Assembly: GCF_029633865.1 (NCBI RefSeq)
Contig: NC_079215.1
Location: forward strand, 48,397,343 to 48,461,342
Reading direction: 5' to 3'
DNA: 64,000 bases
Origin: Lampris incognitus
Taxonomy: Eukaryota > Chordata > Actinopteri > Lampriformes > Lampridae
The notes under the pieces are model-generated. The model had not been told where the DNA came from and did no database searches. It saw nothing but the letters and a program-made list of their open reading frames with translations. Position numbers and translations under genes: made by a program. This document shows, piece by piece, positions 1 through 11,200 of this stretch (position 1 is its first letter; the number at the start of each line of letters is the position of its first letter).

Positions 1-292
1 TAACTTTATTAATCCTCACTGGGAAATTGTATTGTGCCACAGAAAGCCAGACTCACAACAGCATAGTGGTCACACTTTAAACAGAGCCAGAAAAAAATAT
101 AGGTATATCTCTTGAGTTTCCTAAAGGGAGAGAAATTGCTCTCTAAAATCTGTTGGAGACAAAGCAATAAAACATCTTTCGTGACTTTTCCCCACGGTGA
201 GCGTGTTGACCTTTTTAATGGCATTGCCCATCGGCAAGACAAAGGCGTGTGAATGCTAATGATGTCCCTCCATTCTCCTTCACCCGTGTCAG

Positions 293-650
293 GTGTGTGC
301 TTGGAAACACCACCATCCTGGCAGAGTTTGCCGGCGAGGAGGAGGTAAACCGCTTCTTTGCACAAGGCCAGTCACTAGGGGCCACCACCACTAGTTGGCA
401 GGCCAACCCGGGAACCAATCAAACCCGGATGGGCGGGGCCACACAGTCCCACCCTATTGGCCAGTGGAGCAGCAACAGCGGCGGCGGGGGAGGATCAAAG
501 AGCAGCGGAGGTGACCTGTTGTGGGGGGGTATACCCCAGTACTCCAGTCTTTGGGGACCCCCAAGTGGAGAGGACGCCCGTGTGATCGGGAGCCCCACCC
601 CCATCAACACCCTGCTCCCCGGAGATTTGCTGAGTGGAGAGTCCATGTAG
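293..650 (+). CDS. tnrc6c: TNRC6/GW182 family protein, C-terminal exon (TNRC6C-like)
   Basis: GW182 proteins bind Argonaute through GW repeats and recruit PABPC and the deadenylase complexes CCR4-NOT and PAN2-PAN3, so they carry out miRNA silencing in the cytoplasm. The exon starts after a clear acceptor (cacccgtgtcag) and its first G completes a codon split in phase 2. It encodes 118 residues to TAG at 648-650. They begin [13 protein letters not shown], the final strand and helix of the family RRM, followed by [10 protein letters not shown]. The rest is the low-complexity C-terminal silencing region with spaced tryptophans (TSWQ, GQWSS, LLWGG, SSLWGPP), as expected for CCR4-NOT-binding W motifs. 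The ending LLPGDLL resembles TNRC6C, while the final ESM resembles TNRC6A. The CD7-like neighbour favours TNRC6C, since both are on human 17q25. Upstream exons are outside the window. Confidence 0.9.
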
Positions 651-3600
651 GATGACGCCACGACACACACCGAGAAACCATCACTTTCACCACATCTAAC
701 TGCTGGAGCCTACAGTGGTGGAAAATGAAAGGGAAAAAACACAAAATGCTCAAAAAAAACAAGTTTTTTTTTTAAATGTCAATATGAACAGGAGCAAAAC
801 CCAAGCAAATCATGTGGCGATAATCAGTACCAATTTGAACTGTTTTGAACTGTGAATCATGAATCAGAAGGCTGGGGTCCTCACCACCACATAAGACTGC
901 AGACACCAGTTCTTCTGTTTTTATCTTGTCCATTTTTTCTGTTTGGTTAACCTTTTTGGGCAAAAACAAAGGAAAAAAAATCTTGTTTTCATAACTCTTG
1001 AGATGCGTCAGAGAAAAATGAATGAAACTGATACAGGACAATTTAAAGAATCCTCTTAAGTGTTTATAAGTTTGTTTGTTTTTTTTTGTCCCATAAGTAT
1101 ACATGACATTCTGTGGGTGATGTTTTAAGGAGAAGCAATCAAAGCTGCCATTTGAAACTTTACTGTTCTCCCCAAAAAAACAAAACAAAACAAACAAAAA
1201 AAAAAAAAAACCAACTTTCAAAGTGAGACTGAAAACAACCATTCCTGCCATGTCCATCGCCAATGATGTGGTTCAAAGACCTTTTACAAGTTATCTTCAC
1301 GTTTGTTTCTCAGCACTAATATTAGCCTTAAGTGCTCTATGGCCCAGGTCCTGTTCAAAACCCACTTCTTCTTTTTTTTTTTTGCTTGTTTTTGAAACTG
1401 AGGAATTGGAGAAATACTTGCACAGTTCCTTCTTTGAGCCGGAAAGTGGCACAGGAGATAAAGACAGGTGACAGACCATGTCACCACGATGCTGGCTCTT
1501 CCAATCATCAGCTTCACTTTTTTTGATTGGTTTATCCTCAAGGGGATTGCCGTTGATGGTGTTTTTTTTTTAATAATTTTTTTGGGGTGGGGTGGGTCTT
1601 TTGTAAAGGCAGAAGTCCAACCAACTTTTCAATATCGCAACATTTAAGCTAAGAGAGGACTATCAACTCACACCGCTGACTGTTTCTGTGTTTGAGTCAT
1701 ATGTTTCCAGAGGCGCCTAATCATTGACGGCCGCGTGCCCATATCCTACCGCTCGGAGCAACATCATTAACTTGGAAACCATTGGCCTACGGGGGCTCGG
1801 TTGACTCGTCGATCATCATTTCTGACATGAAGCCCGGGAGTCTCTGCGGTCTGCCGGTTTTTTTTTGGGGGGGGGGGGGGGGGACACGACACGCTTTCAC
1901 CTTCATGTAATGTTAACATTGTGCAATATATCCCGTCCGTCCACACTCCCGAGACAGCTGAAGCTGGGTCAAGGATTTCTTTCCCTGTCCCTATTTTTTT
2001 TCTCTTTCTTTTTTTACTCTCGCTCATTTCTGTTGGTTGCAGAAAAGGACTTGGAGTGGAATGACAGAAATCTCATCCCCCACCCCTTTTTTTTTTTTAC
2101 CCCTTCAAAACTTGGATTTTCACCAGGCCCTCAATCTCCCCCTGAATCTGTTGGGCAAACTCTACAAAGAGGAAGAAGCAGCTGTCAAGACGTTGCGCTC
2201 AGAAACTCTGCTAAAGACTGAAACTACTAGTACACAACAATGCACACCTCCTCTCTGCGTGCCAATCCCGCGTCTGACAGAGACCCACTCCCCAGAGGGG
2301 TGTACGGGCGGCTCTGAGTTTCCGGCACAATACCAAATAAGAGGGGTTCCTCCTAATGCAGTAGATCTTATGAGTGTTCCTTGCATTTGGTACTGTACAA
2401 ACAGAAGAGACTAAGACTTTTATAAATTCAAAGGGTTTTATCATAGCACTTATGAAGAGCAAATTGCTTCAACTGCAATCCAATAAATCAAAAAAAAAAA
2501 AAGGAGCGACAAAAACAAGACAAAAAATACGCTCCTTTATGTACTGTATCTATTCCTTGGAAATGTTTGCCGTTCCTCTGGTAGCAGGATGAAGGGAAAC
2601 AACAAAACTGAAATGTACTATTGAACTTTTGAGAGAAAAAAAAACTGCATTGTATGATTTTTTTTCCTTCTTTGAATAGTATCAAAGTGATTATCACTGT
2701 TACTCCAAATCTTTAGCCTTTTTTCCATGTGAAGGCGTTAGACATGCAATGTGTTATTGTCTCTACACCGGCTGGCCAGCCCGTTGGAGACGGGGAGGGT
2801 CCACTAGAGTGCCTCTCTGCTGTGGCCCCCTGGGTGTCGGTCAGTTTCCTCAGTTAAACAGTGATCCCAACACAGCACTTCCTCCTGGGCTGGCACCAAG
2901 CCCCTATGGACCCCCCCCCTCCCCTCCCCCCAGCGTTGGCAAGAAACGGCTCCGCCAAGTCGTGTCCGATCCCAGCACCCGGCCACGTCGCTCCAGCCGA
3001 GCCCAGCCAGCACTCTCAGCCCTCTTCTTGTCGTCCCTCTACCCTCTTCGCTGTTCTTTGACACAAAGATCACTTTAGCTGGAAGATGAAAAGATGAAAC
3101 AGTAACTTCTGGAATATTTGCCAGTGTTTTTAAAGAGATTGTTTTTCTCCTTTTACAGTGTGTTTTTTTTTTTTTTTTTTTTTTTGTTTTGTGTACATGC
3201 AGTGGTCTTCAGAAAAAACTTGGCTGCTGCACTAGCCCTTCACTGTTCATATGCAGAAACACTTTGGTCAAAGGTGCCTCTGTATGTCCATCCTGTGTAT
3301 TGAATGCAAAACGAGGATCAATACTACAGACCGTTGTTGATTGTCTATTTGTTTTTAACTGATCATGCTTTGTGTTGGACAGTATTCTGTAGTACTTCTA
3401 GGTATTATCTTGAGAAGTGTAAAACATTTTTGTCTCAGACGTGGAGGGGTCGGTGTGTTGTTTGTTGTTCCCAAGCTGCTCCGCCTGCCTGCAGGCTGTC
3501 CCCCCCGCTATGCTTCATCCTAGCTGCTATGCTAAGAACTCCTCCTCCTCCGCCAGCCCAACCACACCCAGGAGGCCCTCCTCTAAACCAGTCACCAACA

Positions 3601-5176
3601 GGCCCCCAGCTGTTCCTATGCAAAAGACTAGAGGCTGGGGCCCTTATAACAGCTTGCCAATGCCAATTCGGGAGTTCAACAAACCCCCAACTTTTTCCCT
3701 CTTGTCCTCCTGTTAACACTTCAAAATGCAAAATGGCCACTGTTACTGACCGCAGTGTTGGGATAAACCATGAACACTGTCATATATAGATATATATATG
3801 TATGTGTTTGTGTGTGAAATACAAATACATACACTCCTGCTGGAGGAAGGCCTCTATATCTGTGCTGAAGACACCTTGTTGTCAGCGTGATCTCAGGGTA
3901 GGGGAGTTGGTTATATATATAAAGTACAAGATGCAGCTCTCTATTTCTGTCCTTTCTACTGTGAGAGCAAAGTCTTACGTTTAAAAGGCCATCTGTGCAA
4001 CGGTGCACAGACCTCATGCCTGAAGACTTAAACCCTAGTTGTCAGGGGAAGGGTCCGTAGTAATTAGACCCTTTCCACGAGAGATGGCCTGCTTGTAGCC
4101 GTTACTGCTTAAGGACCCGTTTTCGTATGTAAAGTGATGCCAATTTAATGTGCCAATACAAATTTGCTGTCATGCCGCGTCGTTAGAGAGCATGTCTGTT
4201 CCTGGTTTGGTAACTATTGTGTAGGATGCAGCGGGGGGACAGGAGGGATCAAACAAACACGGCAACAACACAACCCCAAACGACTGAGACTTTTCATTTG
4301 TTGTTGTTTTTTTTTTTTTTTTTTTTAATGTTTAGTGGGGAATGCCCCGTGTTAAAGAGAAAGTCTTTACTCATTTGGGGTCTCCCGTATGCTACAGTGC
4401 ACAGTTAATGATGGGTAATCCCGGGTACATATTTTTTTAAAACCAAAAATGAAAATTGCATTTTAACATCATTTTTATGAACTTTGACACAAAAAAAAAC
4501 TAAAAAATTAAAAATAAAAAAAAACATAAAACGTTAAAAAAAATTAAAAAAAATATCTATAATATGTTTAAGCTCTGCACTTCTAGCTGAAAAGTCTCCG
4601 GTCCTTAACCTCTGCTTCCACCATCTAAGGGAGCAGACTGCTGGCCGGAGTGCCTTTTTGTGGATGCTGTATTTATCGTTTTGTTTCGTTTGTTTTTTGT
4701 TTTTGATTTTTTTTTTGGGGTGGGGGGGGTGTTTCCTGATGTTTGTGTCCTGCTCAAAGCGGGCCCACTGAACTGTACATTTCCACACACCCAGATGGCT
4801 TGGGCTTACTGTGTCAGCCCCGCTCTCCTCACACTGCATCAGCAGGACCAATGGAGGAGGAGCAGGGGTCATCTCAAAAGGTACATAGTCTTGAAAAACT
4901 ATATTAAAAAAAAAAAGACAAGAAAATGGAGAAAAAAAGGCTACCTTTCAGGACTTGCAGTCCTGCAGCACACTAGCAAAAATCACTATTGCCTGTTTCT
5001 GTAACTGCCTTGATCCATGCTCAGACAGACCCAATAGCCGAGGACCTCCCAGCGTCCTGTACTGACTGGAGAACCCTGACAGTGAAGAGGGTTTCCATGC
5101 TGCACCAGCATCCAGAGGCTCTCCTCTCTACAGCTCTGTACTGGACAACACTGTGTGTGTCTGTGTATATATAATA

Positions 5177-5229
<53 letters not shown>

Positions 5230-7785
5230 TCATGCACACTAAGTACGGTGTGTGGTAGCACATCTTCAGACACTTTGGATCCTAACCTCTAAGACTTTGT
5301 TTTCTTTTATTAGGTATTGGTTTCATACAACTGAAAATGAGCAATATGTATTTTCCCCCGCAAATAAGGGATAATAAGAAGGAGAGAATTGTTGTGTTGG
5401 AGTTGAAACTGATACTTGATGGATTGAAAGACGTGTCCTTTCTACCTGGAGACGGCAATGCACATTCTGGTGTTGGTGACGGAATCACGGTACCGTGGAT
5501 GTGCTTGTACTGTTTTGTGTGTTTGCTAATTAGCCCATCTGAAAGCCCAACCTAAAATCACCTGGTTTTGAAGCATACTTTACCCAGTAAAGAAAATGAT
5601 GAACATATCAAAACTAAATATTAAACACAAATACTTGAATCGTGGAGCGCAAATTATGTAATGTGAAGTCTTAATTTTTTTTTTCTGACAAGTATACTTC
5701 TTAGAGGAGATCCGTTCAAAATATTGCGTTATGTAAAACCAATACATTATATGAGAAAGAAAAGTGCAAAGTTTCTTTTTGTGTGTGTTTGAAGTTCAGA
5801 TGTATGTATGAATGTGTGTACAGGGCACATGGCCTGCTGTCATGTCTTCATTCTGTGTTGTGTTTGTGTCTTCTGTTTTTTGGTTTTTTTTGCCTTGTTG
5901 GAAACTATATTCTGATAGACATTGTTATTATCTTCTAACGTTGCACTGAGTGTCTTCTACCCCTCCCTCAGCTAATCGTTAAAAAAAAAACCCAAGAAAA
6001 AGTACTGAGGGGAGACGGTGACAATTCATGTGTAAATGTTTACTCAAGGACTTAATGGATTTTTTCATTCTATCTGTATCAAGTTTATCTACCTTATAGT
6101 GGCTTTTATTGTGGAATAATCCAATACAAGGGTTATCATTAAGTATTGCACCATTTTGTTCAATAATAAATACAAAAATTAAGAAAAAAATCCACAAAAA
6201 AAAAAAGTTGGAAAAAAAAATAAACAAAGAACTGTGGCCATAGATAGCTGTAGGACTAGTAATCCCTATGTTAACTTCATGGAGAAATGGAAAGGGATGA
6301 AGTGGGGAGGTGAGTTTATTACCAGACTCATTTCAAAGGTGCCTATTTTTCTGTTCTAATTTTGCAAAAGCCGCCTGTCGTTTACAAGCATTTTATTTGT
6401 CTGAAGTTCAAGAAAATGAGGAATTTATAAACAGGAATGTTTTTTTGGGGGGGGGCAACTCCATTTTCCATCAAATGATTATGTACATTATAAACTTGCA
6501 AAATTAAGATTTCTGCTACTTTCCGAACTCTGGGACTGATCAGTGTTGTCGTATTTCAGTTTTGATTTCTCTCTTTCGATGTCGCCAGACTATCTGCGTG
6601 TGTATTGATTTGTGGTTGTGTTTTCGTTACGCAATGCAATTTGCTCACTATCTTGCACACTCATAAAAGACATGGATCTTGTCTCAGGAAGGCCAGGGTT
6701 CCACAATACCAACTCTGTCATTTCTAAGTTCAATGTTTGTGTACAAAAAAAAACAACAAAAAAACAACAAAAAAAATCAACAGAAAATATCACTTCATGC
6801 AAGCACTGAAAGTTTTGAAAATTAATTGAAAAATTAATACGTTTGTAGCAAGTGACATATTTACCAAATAAAAGGACTGAGAATCAACTTCTAAGAAAAG
6901 TGGAGTGCTTTACACGCAAAATTAGAAATTGCTTTATGTTTAAACAAAATGATCAATGGTGTTTGTTGTCAAAAAAGAAAAAGAAGAAAAGGCAGTGTGA
7001 CCAGACATGCATTTAAATTGTACGACTGACTTCTTGTTTTGTTTTGTTTGGTTTTCTAAGGTTCCATCCTGTAGTGCAGGAGCATTGTGCATTATTATAC
7101 TTATCTCTCCTGTCTGTTAATGCATCTGTTCTTATGACAGGTATTTAAAGGGTTGAGACGTTTCCTATTTCCTATGTAACAGAAGGTTTTCAGAGAGGAA
7201 TGAAGCTGGTTTTTAAAGGATCATGATCTATGCACAAGTGGGAGGGAGGGTCCAAACCCTATTGTTGTACTGTGGGCGTTTTGTCGACTCACACTCTGGG
7301 GTTCTGGGTTTTTGTGTGTGCGTGCGTGTGTGTGTGTGTGTGCACGCGTGTGTGTATCTGTGGTCAAATTATGTTACATTCTACTTTCTGCCCTATCACC
7401 CTCCTCCTCCTCATCATCATCATCATCAAATGTTATGGCAAACTTTACATTGTGTCACCATGCTGTGTAATCCTTAACCAATGAGCGCTTATCCTCCTGC
7501 TAAAGCACTGTGGGTTGTACTGAAAAAAAAGCCCATGACTCTTAAGGCTGTCGGTTTTTTTAGAAGGGGGAGGGGTAGGAGACTTTGCCTTTCTCTTTTC
7601 TTTAAAAAAAAAAAAAGGAAAAAAATGTCTGTAACTGAGATACAAAGTTGTGGCTTTTAATGTTCTTTTTTCTCCTCATAGAATGTGATTGTTAATGACA
7701 TGCACAAGAAAAAAAATTGTTTCCATAAATAATGGAGCTTCTTTCAGACTACATTAATAAATAGCAATTTTTCTTGGCTGTGACT
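651..7785 (+). other. tnrc6c: Long 3'UTR of the TNRC6C-like gene
   Basis: After the stop codon about 7.1 kb is AT- and T-rich with no supportable gene on either strand; the short open frames are low-complexity shadows. Candidate poly(A) signals AATAAA occur at 6867-6872 and 7756-7761. The last is followed by a T/GT-rich stretch (7799-7833) suited to a downstream element. Several-kilobase 3'UTRs are usual for TNRC6 paralogues, so the simplest reading is one long UTR with alternative ends. It contains (TA)n at 5168-5228, a GT-rich run near 7313-7350 and many poly(T) runs. The exact end is inferred. Confidence 0.5.
7756..7761 (+). promoter_or_regulatory. Candidate distal poly(A) signal of tnrc6c
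   Basis: AATAAA, with poly(T) and GT-rich sequence 40-75 bases downstream. It is the last canonical signal before the convergent gene. Confidence 0.45.
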
Positions 7786-7879
7786 GATCACCTCGTCCAT
7801 TTTTTTTTTTTTGGTGTGTTCTTATTTTTTTTTACCTGTCTATAAATCTAAGCAATTTGTATGCTGATCATTAGCTGAC

Positions 7880-7883
<4 letters not shown>

Positions 7884-7915
<32 letters not shown>

Positions 7916-7925
7916 CACACACACA
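7884..7925. repeat. (TA)n/(CA)n microsatellite between convergent genes
   Basis: Alternating TA run passing into a CA run, between the 3' ends of tnrc6c and the CD7-like gene. The surrounding 7790-8190 shows nothing else recognisable. Confidence 0.8.
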
Positions 7926-8195
7926 CAAAGGACAATAATAGATGAGCAAAAATATATCACTAAACAGTTTATCACGGTGCTTTTATAAGATATAACCAAC
8001 AAAAAGAAAACACTCTTCCACACTACAGTCCAGTGAATACAGCAAGGAACTTCTGTGTGAATACAGGATCTAATGGTTCTTTTGTGTGTCAAATGTCCAG
8101 TTATTTCATCACTCCACACTGCTACTTTACCAACAGGTTTTAGTCAAAAATCCCATGTTATGTAAAGAATCTCTAGATTGTTGCCCGAGTCTAGT

Positions 8196-8201
8196 TTTAA
8201 T
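8196..8201 (-). promoter_or_regulatory. Candidate poly(A) signal of the CD7-like gene
   Basis: ATTAAA on the minus strand, about 45 bases after the stop codon at 8247-8249. It is the nearest usable hexamer; cleavage near 8175 is inferred. Confidence 0.35.
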
Positions 8202-8246
8202 CCATTGATGTCGGTTTGCCTGCAGTGGCGCAGCCCGGGTTCATTC

Positions 8247-11200
8247 TCACTTTTGGTTTTCTGCAGGGCTGAAGGCCCCTGCATAGTCGTTTTCTGTTGA
8301 GGACTTGGTAAAGGAGTGGGAGTATGCATTGGTGGCAGCTTCCTCCAGGTGCAGGTTGCCCGTTTGACCGACCGACTTTTTAAGGTTGCGGGGATGCACC
8401 CCGACCATCTCCTCGTATATGGCGAGCTGTGGCTGTGGTTTCACACGAGGGCAAGCGGTATCCTGAAGACAGGAAGGAACACACAAATCAAAGTAACAAG
8501 TGAGAAAGACTTAGACACACACAAACGTGCAGCATTTCCTATTTCACGAGCGTGCTGGCTCGCAGGCATCACTTCCTCTTTAGAAGCTGTCAGTACCTTG
8601 AGAACCACTTGGGTGGAAGAGCAGCAGTGTCAGTGCCAAACTCATAAGCAGAACTAAAATGAGTTGAAAGACCCTTCCTTGTTCCGCAATGATTCACACC
8701 ACGGTCACGAAGACTACGGAGAGTCTCTGATTGGCTGGAGGATTAGCCTCAAATTGAACTTTTAACACATAAGTAGTTCGGCTCAAGTCTAATCACCGAT
8801 CAAAATCAATGCGCCGGCCACAAACATTCAAAGCTTTGGTTTTAGCGACTTGTTTTCACTTCTTTAACCTTTTTAATTCAGAGTACAAAGTGGTTGACAA
8901 AAGTAAACGAACGATTTTATAATTGATTCTCTGGTAAATGGCCGTGTTTTGAACGCAACACGGGGTCCCGCCGCTTTCTAGACAGGACACGCCCTGCGTA
9001 GCATTCAAGCGCTAGGATTGGTCAGTATTGGCTAGTACTCGTTGGCTCCGTTGGTTGGTTAGGGCTACGTTTAGCCAATCAGAGGCAGAGTAGGACGCGT
9101 CTTGCCAAGAAACGCGTTGGCATCCGTAATAACGCCTTCTAAAACGGTCTGAAAAATGCACATTTTGGGGAGAAGGGGGAGTTTTTCTAAAAAAAAAAAA
9201 AACGGGCGTAGAGATGCACCATTGACTGTCAATGTTATAAATCGTTTTTGTTTTTACATTTCTACCAAGTGATGTCGCACCACCTCGAAATCGTCCGTTG
9301 CTACGTCATGTAAGAAGGTAGGGCTAGCACTACACGTAGTGTGTAAAGACAAGCTAGCGCTAATGTAAAAATCACGTTCAGCTGTGGTGAGCCTATTTCA
9401 CAATCACGTCCTCTTTTGAGCTCAGACCTGCTACAAACATTCTCGTCTCCATAGCTGGGACCACCTTCAAAAAAAACTCGCCGTTGGTGCGTCTGTTAAT
9501 GGTTGTTTTGTCTGCGAATGTTCTCATTCATCCAGGTCATGGTTATCCAAAGGAGTTGAATCAAGTGCAACTGGACTTGGTATATCCTCAGTTCGTGCCT
9601 TTCTGACTAGACCAAGCTAGTCTGACTGGCTGGTGATGAGACTCAGTATTTATCCTCTAGGAGTCGTTGTCAGAGCTATGGATTGGATGAGAGGCGAAAC
9701 GTCTTCACGGATATATACCAAGTCCAGTTGCACTTGATTCAACTCCTTTGGATAATGGTTGTTTTGTTTTTGTTTTGTTTTTTACATTAGCAGAAGTCAG
9801 GGTGAAAGTGCTGGTAACCTCTCCCCTAGGTCATAGATGAACTAGCCGGACGATCACAATTCCCGGCCAGAAGTAGACGGAGAACCGAGGGGCGGACGAC
9901 TAGACAGACCAACGTATTAACAGATAAAACTACGAATGACAGTCATGAAGACAAGGGGAACAAGGGTTATAATGGGGATAATGACTATGATGGTATGCCT
10001 TTGTTTAGGGTTGTGGGCCCTGGATCAGTCCCTTCTAAGAGCCAAAAGAGATGAAGTGAAAAGGGGGAAAGAGTTCAGGTGCGGTCAGAGACCTGGCGGG
10101 AAAAGGGGGTGGTACAACTCGTGGGTTAATTGGACCCATCCAGTCGGCACCACTGCCACATATCAGGTAAGGCTTTGCGACCCCTTAGACTGTAATTTTT
10201 ATGAATGGCTTTCTGACAGTATGTCTCTTAGGTTGAACTTTACTCACTCGCTTTAGCATCAGTAGTGCAATGAGCAGGATAAACAGCAGAGCCACCGCCG
10301 AGGACACGGCATACAGCAGAATGATGTAGCTGGAGCAGCCGCACTCACCACCTGCACAAATACAGCAAAACCAAACAAACTGGATAGGTGCACTCCGCTC
10401 ACTGCATCCTCCATAACACTTGTATTGGATCCCGATCATCAAAATTCGTTGCAAATTGGGTCATCATATTCAAAGAATGCGACCCTCAAATTCACTCAGC
10501 TCCAGTTGCCGTCACGTTTAAATGTATTAGTTTGGACATGCAGAAATCTTACAATCGCTGTCTTCTGTTACACTTGAAATAATTCACATTCAGTCCCAGA
10601 AGTGGTCCAAATTATAAAATGTTCAGTTGAAAATACGGTGATCAAAAGTGGTTCTAGTCCCCCCCTCCCCCTTTTGTTGTTCCTGTTGCTCTAAATTCAA
10701 ACAGTAACTGAACGTTGATATGATGGTAGTGCCCACCCCCCCTCCTTTTTTTGCTGCTCTCCTTTACCTTGGATTAAGTGGCTTTCTCTTCTCTTTTGTT
10801 TGTTGGTGTGTTTTTTTTTTCACATGTATCTTCTAAAAGAAAACGTAAATACAGATACTGTTTAAAAAAAGTGGTTCTAGTCAGATGTTGCCAGTTTAGT
10901 AAAAACTACATAAATCATTGGGACCAGTGTCTCACTAATTAGACCGGTGTACTGTTTTTTTGTTGTTGTTGTTTTTTTCCCCATTGTGCTATACAGGCCT
11001 GCAAATCCTTTTTGAAATAAGATAACCAAAGAATTTTAATTTGATTTTACAAACTGTGCGTCTCTCAGTCATTCAGTTTCAGTTCCTGTTATTGTGGTAA
11101 GGTAAAATGCTATGCTTGTTGCCTGGATGCCTTTATTTTATAACTAGAACTGACTTGTCGGTTCGCTTCGTGTTAAAGGGGAACAGTGGGTTGCACTCGA

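Noticed and set aside
249-292. ATG at 249 as start of the TNRC6-like frame
   Set aside because: It lies upstream of a strong acceptor at 291-292, and family similarity begins exactly after that acceptor.
3304-3789. Open frames of 90-160 codons in the first 8 kb
   Set aside because: Low-complexity, unsupported by any domain, overlapping on both strands, and inside the likely 3'UTR.
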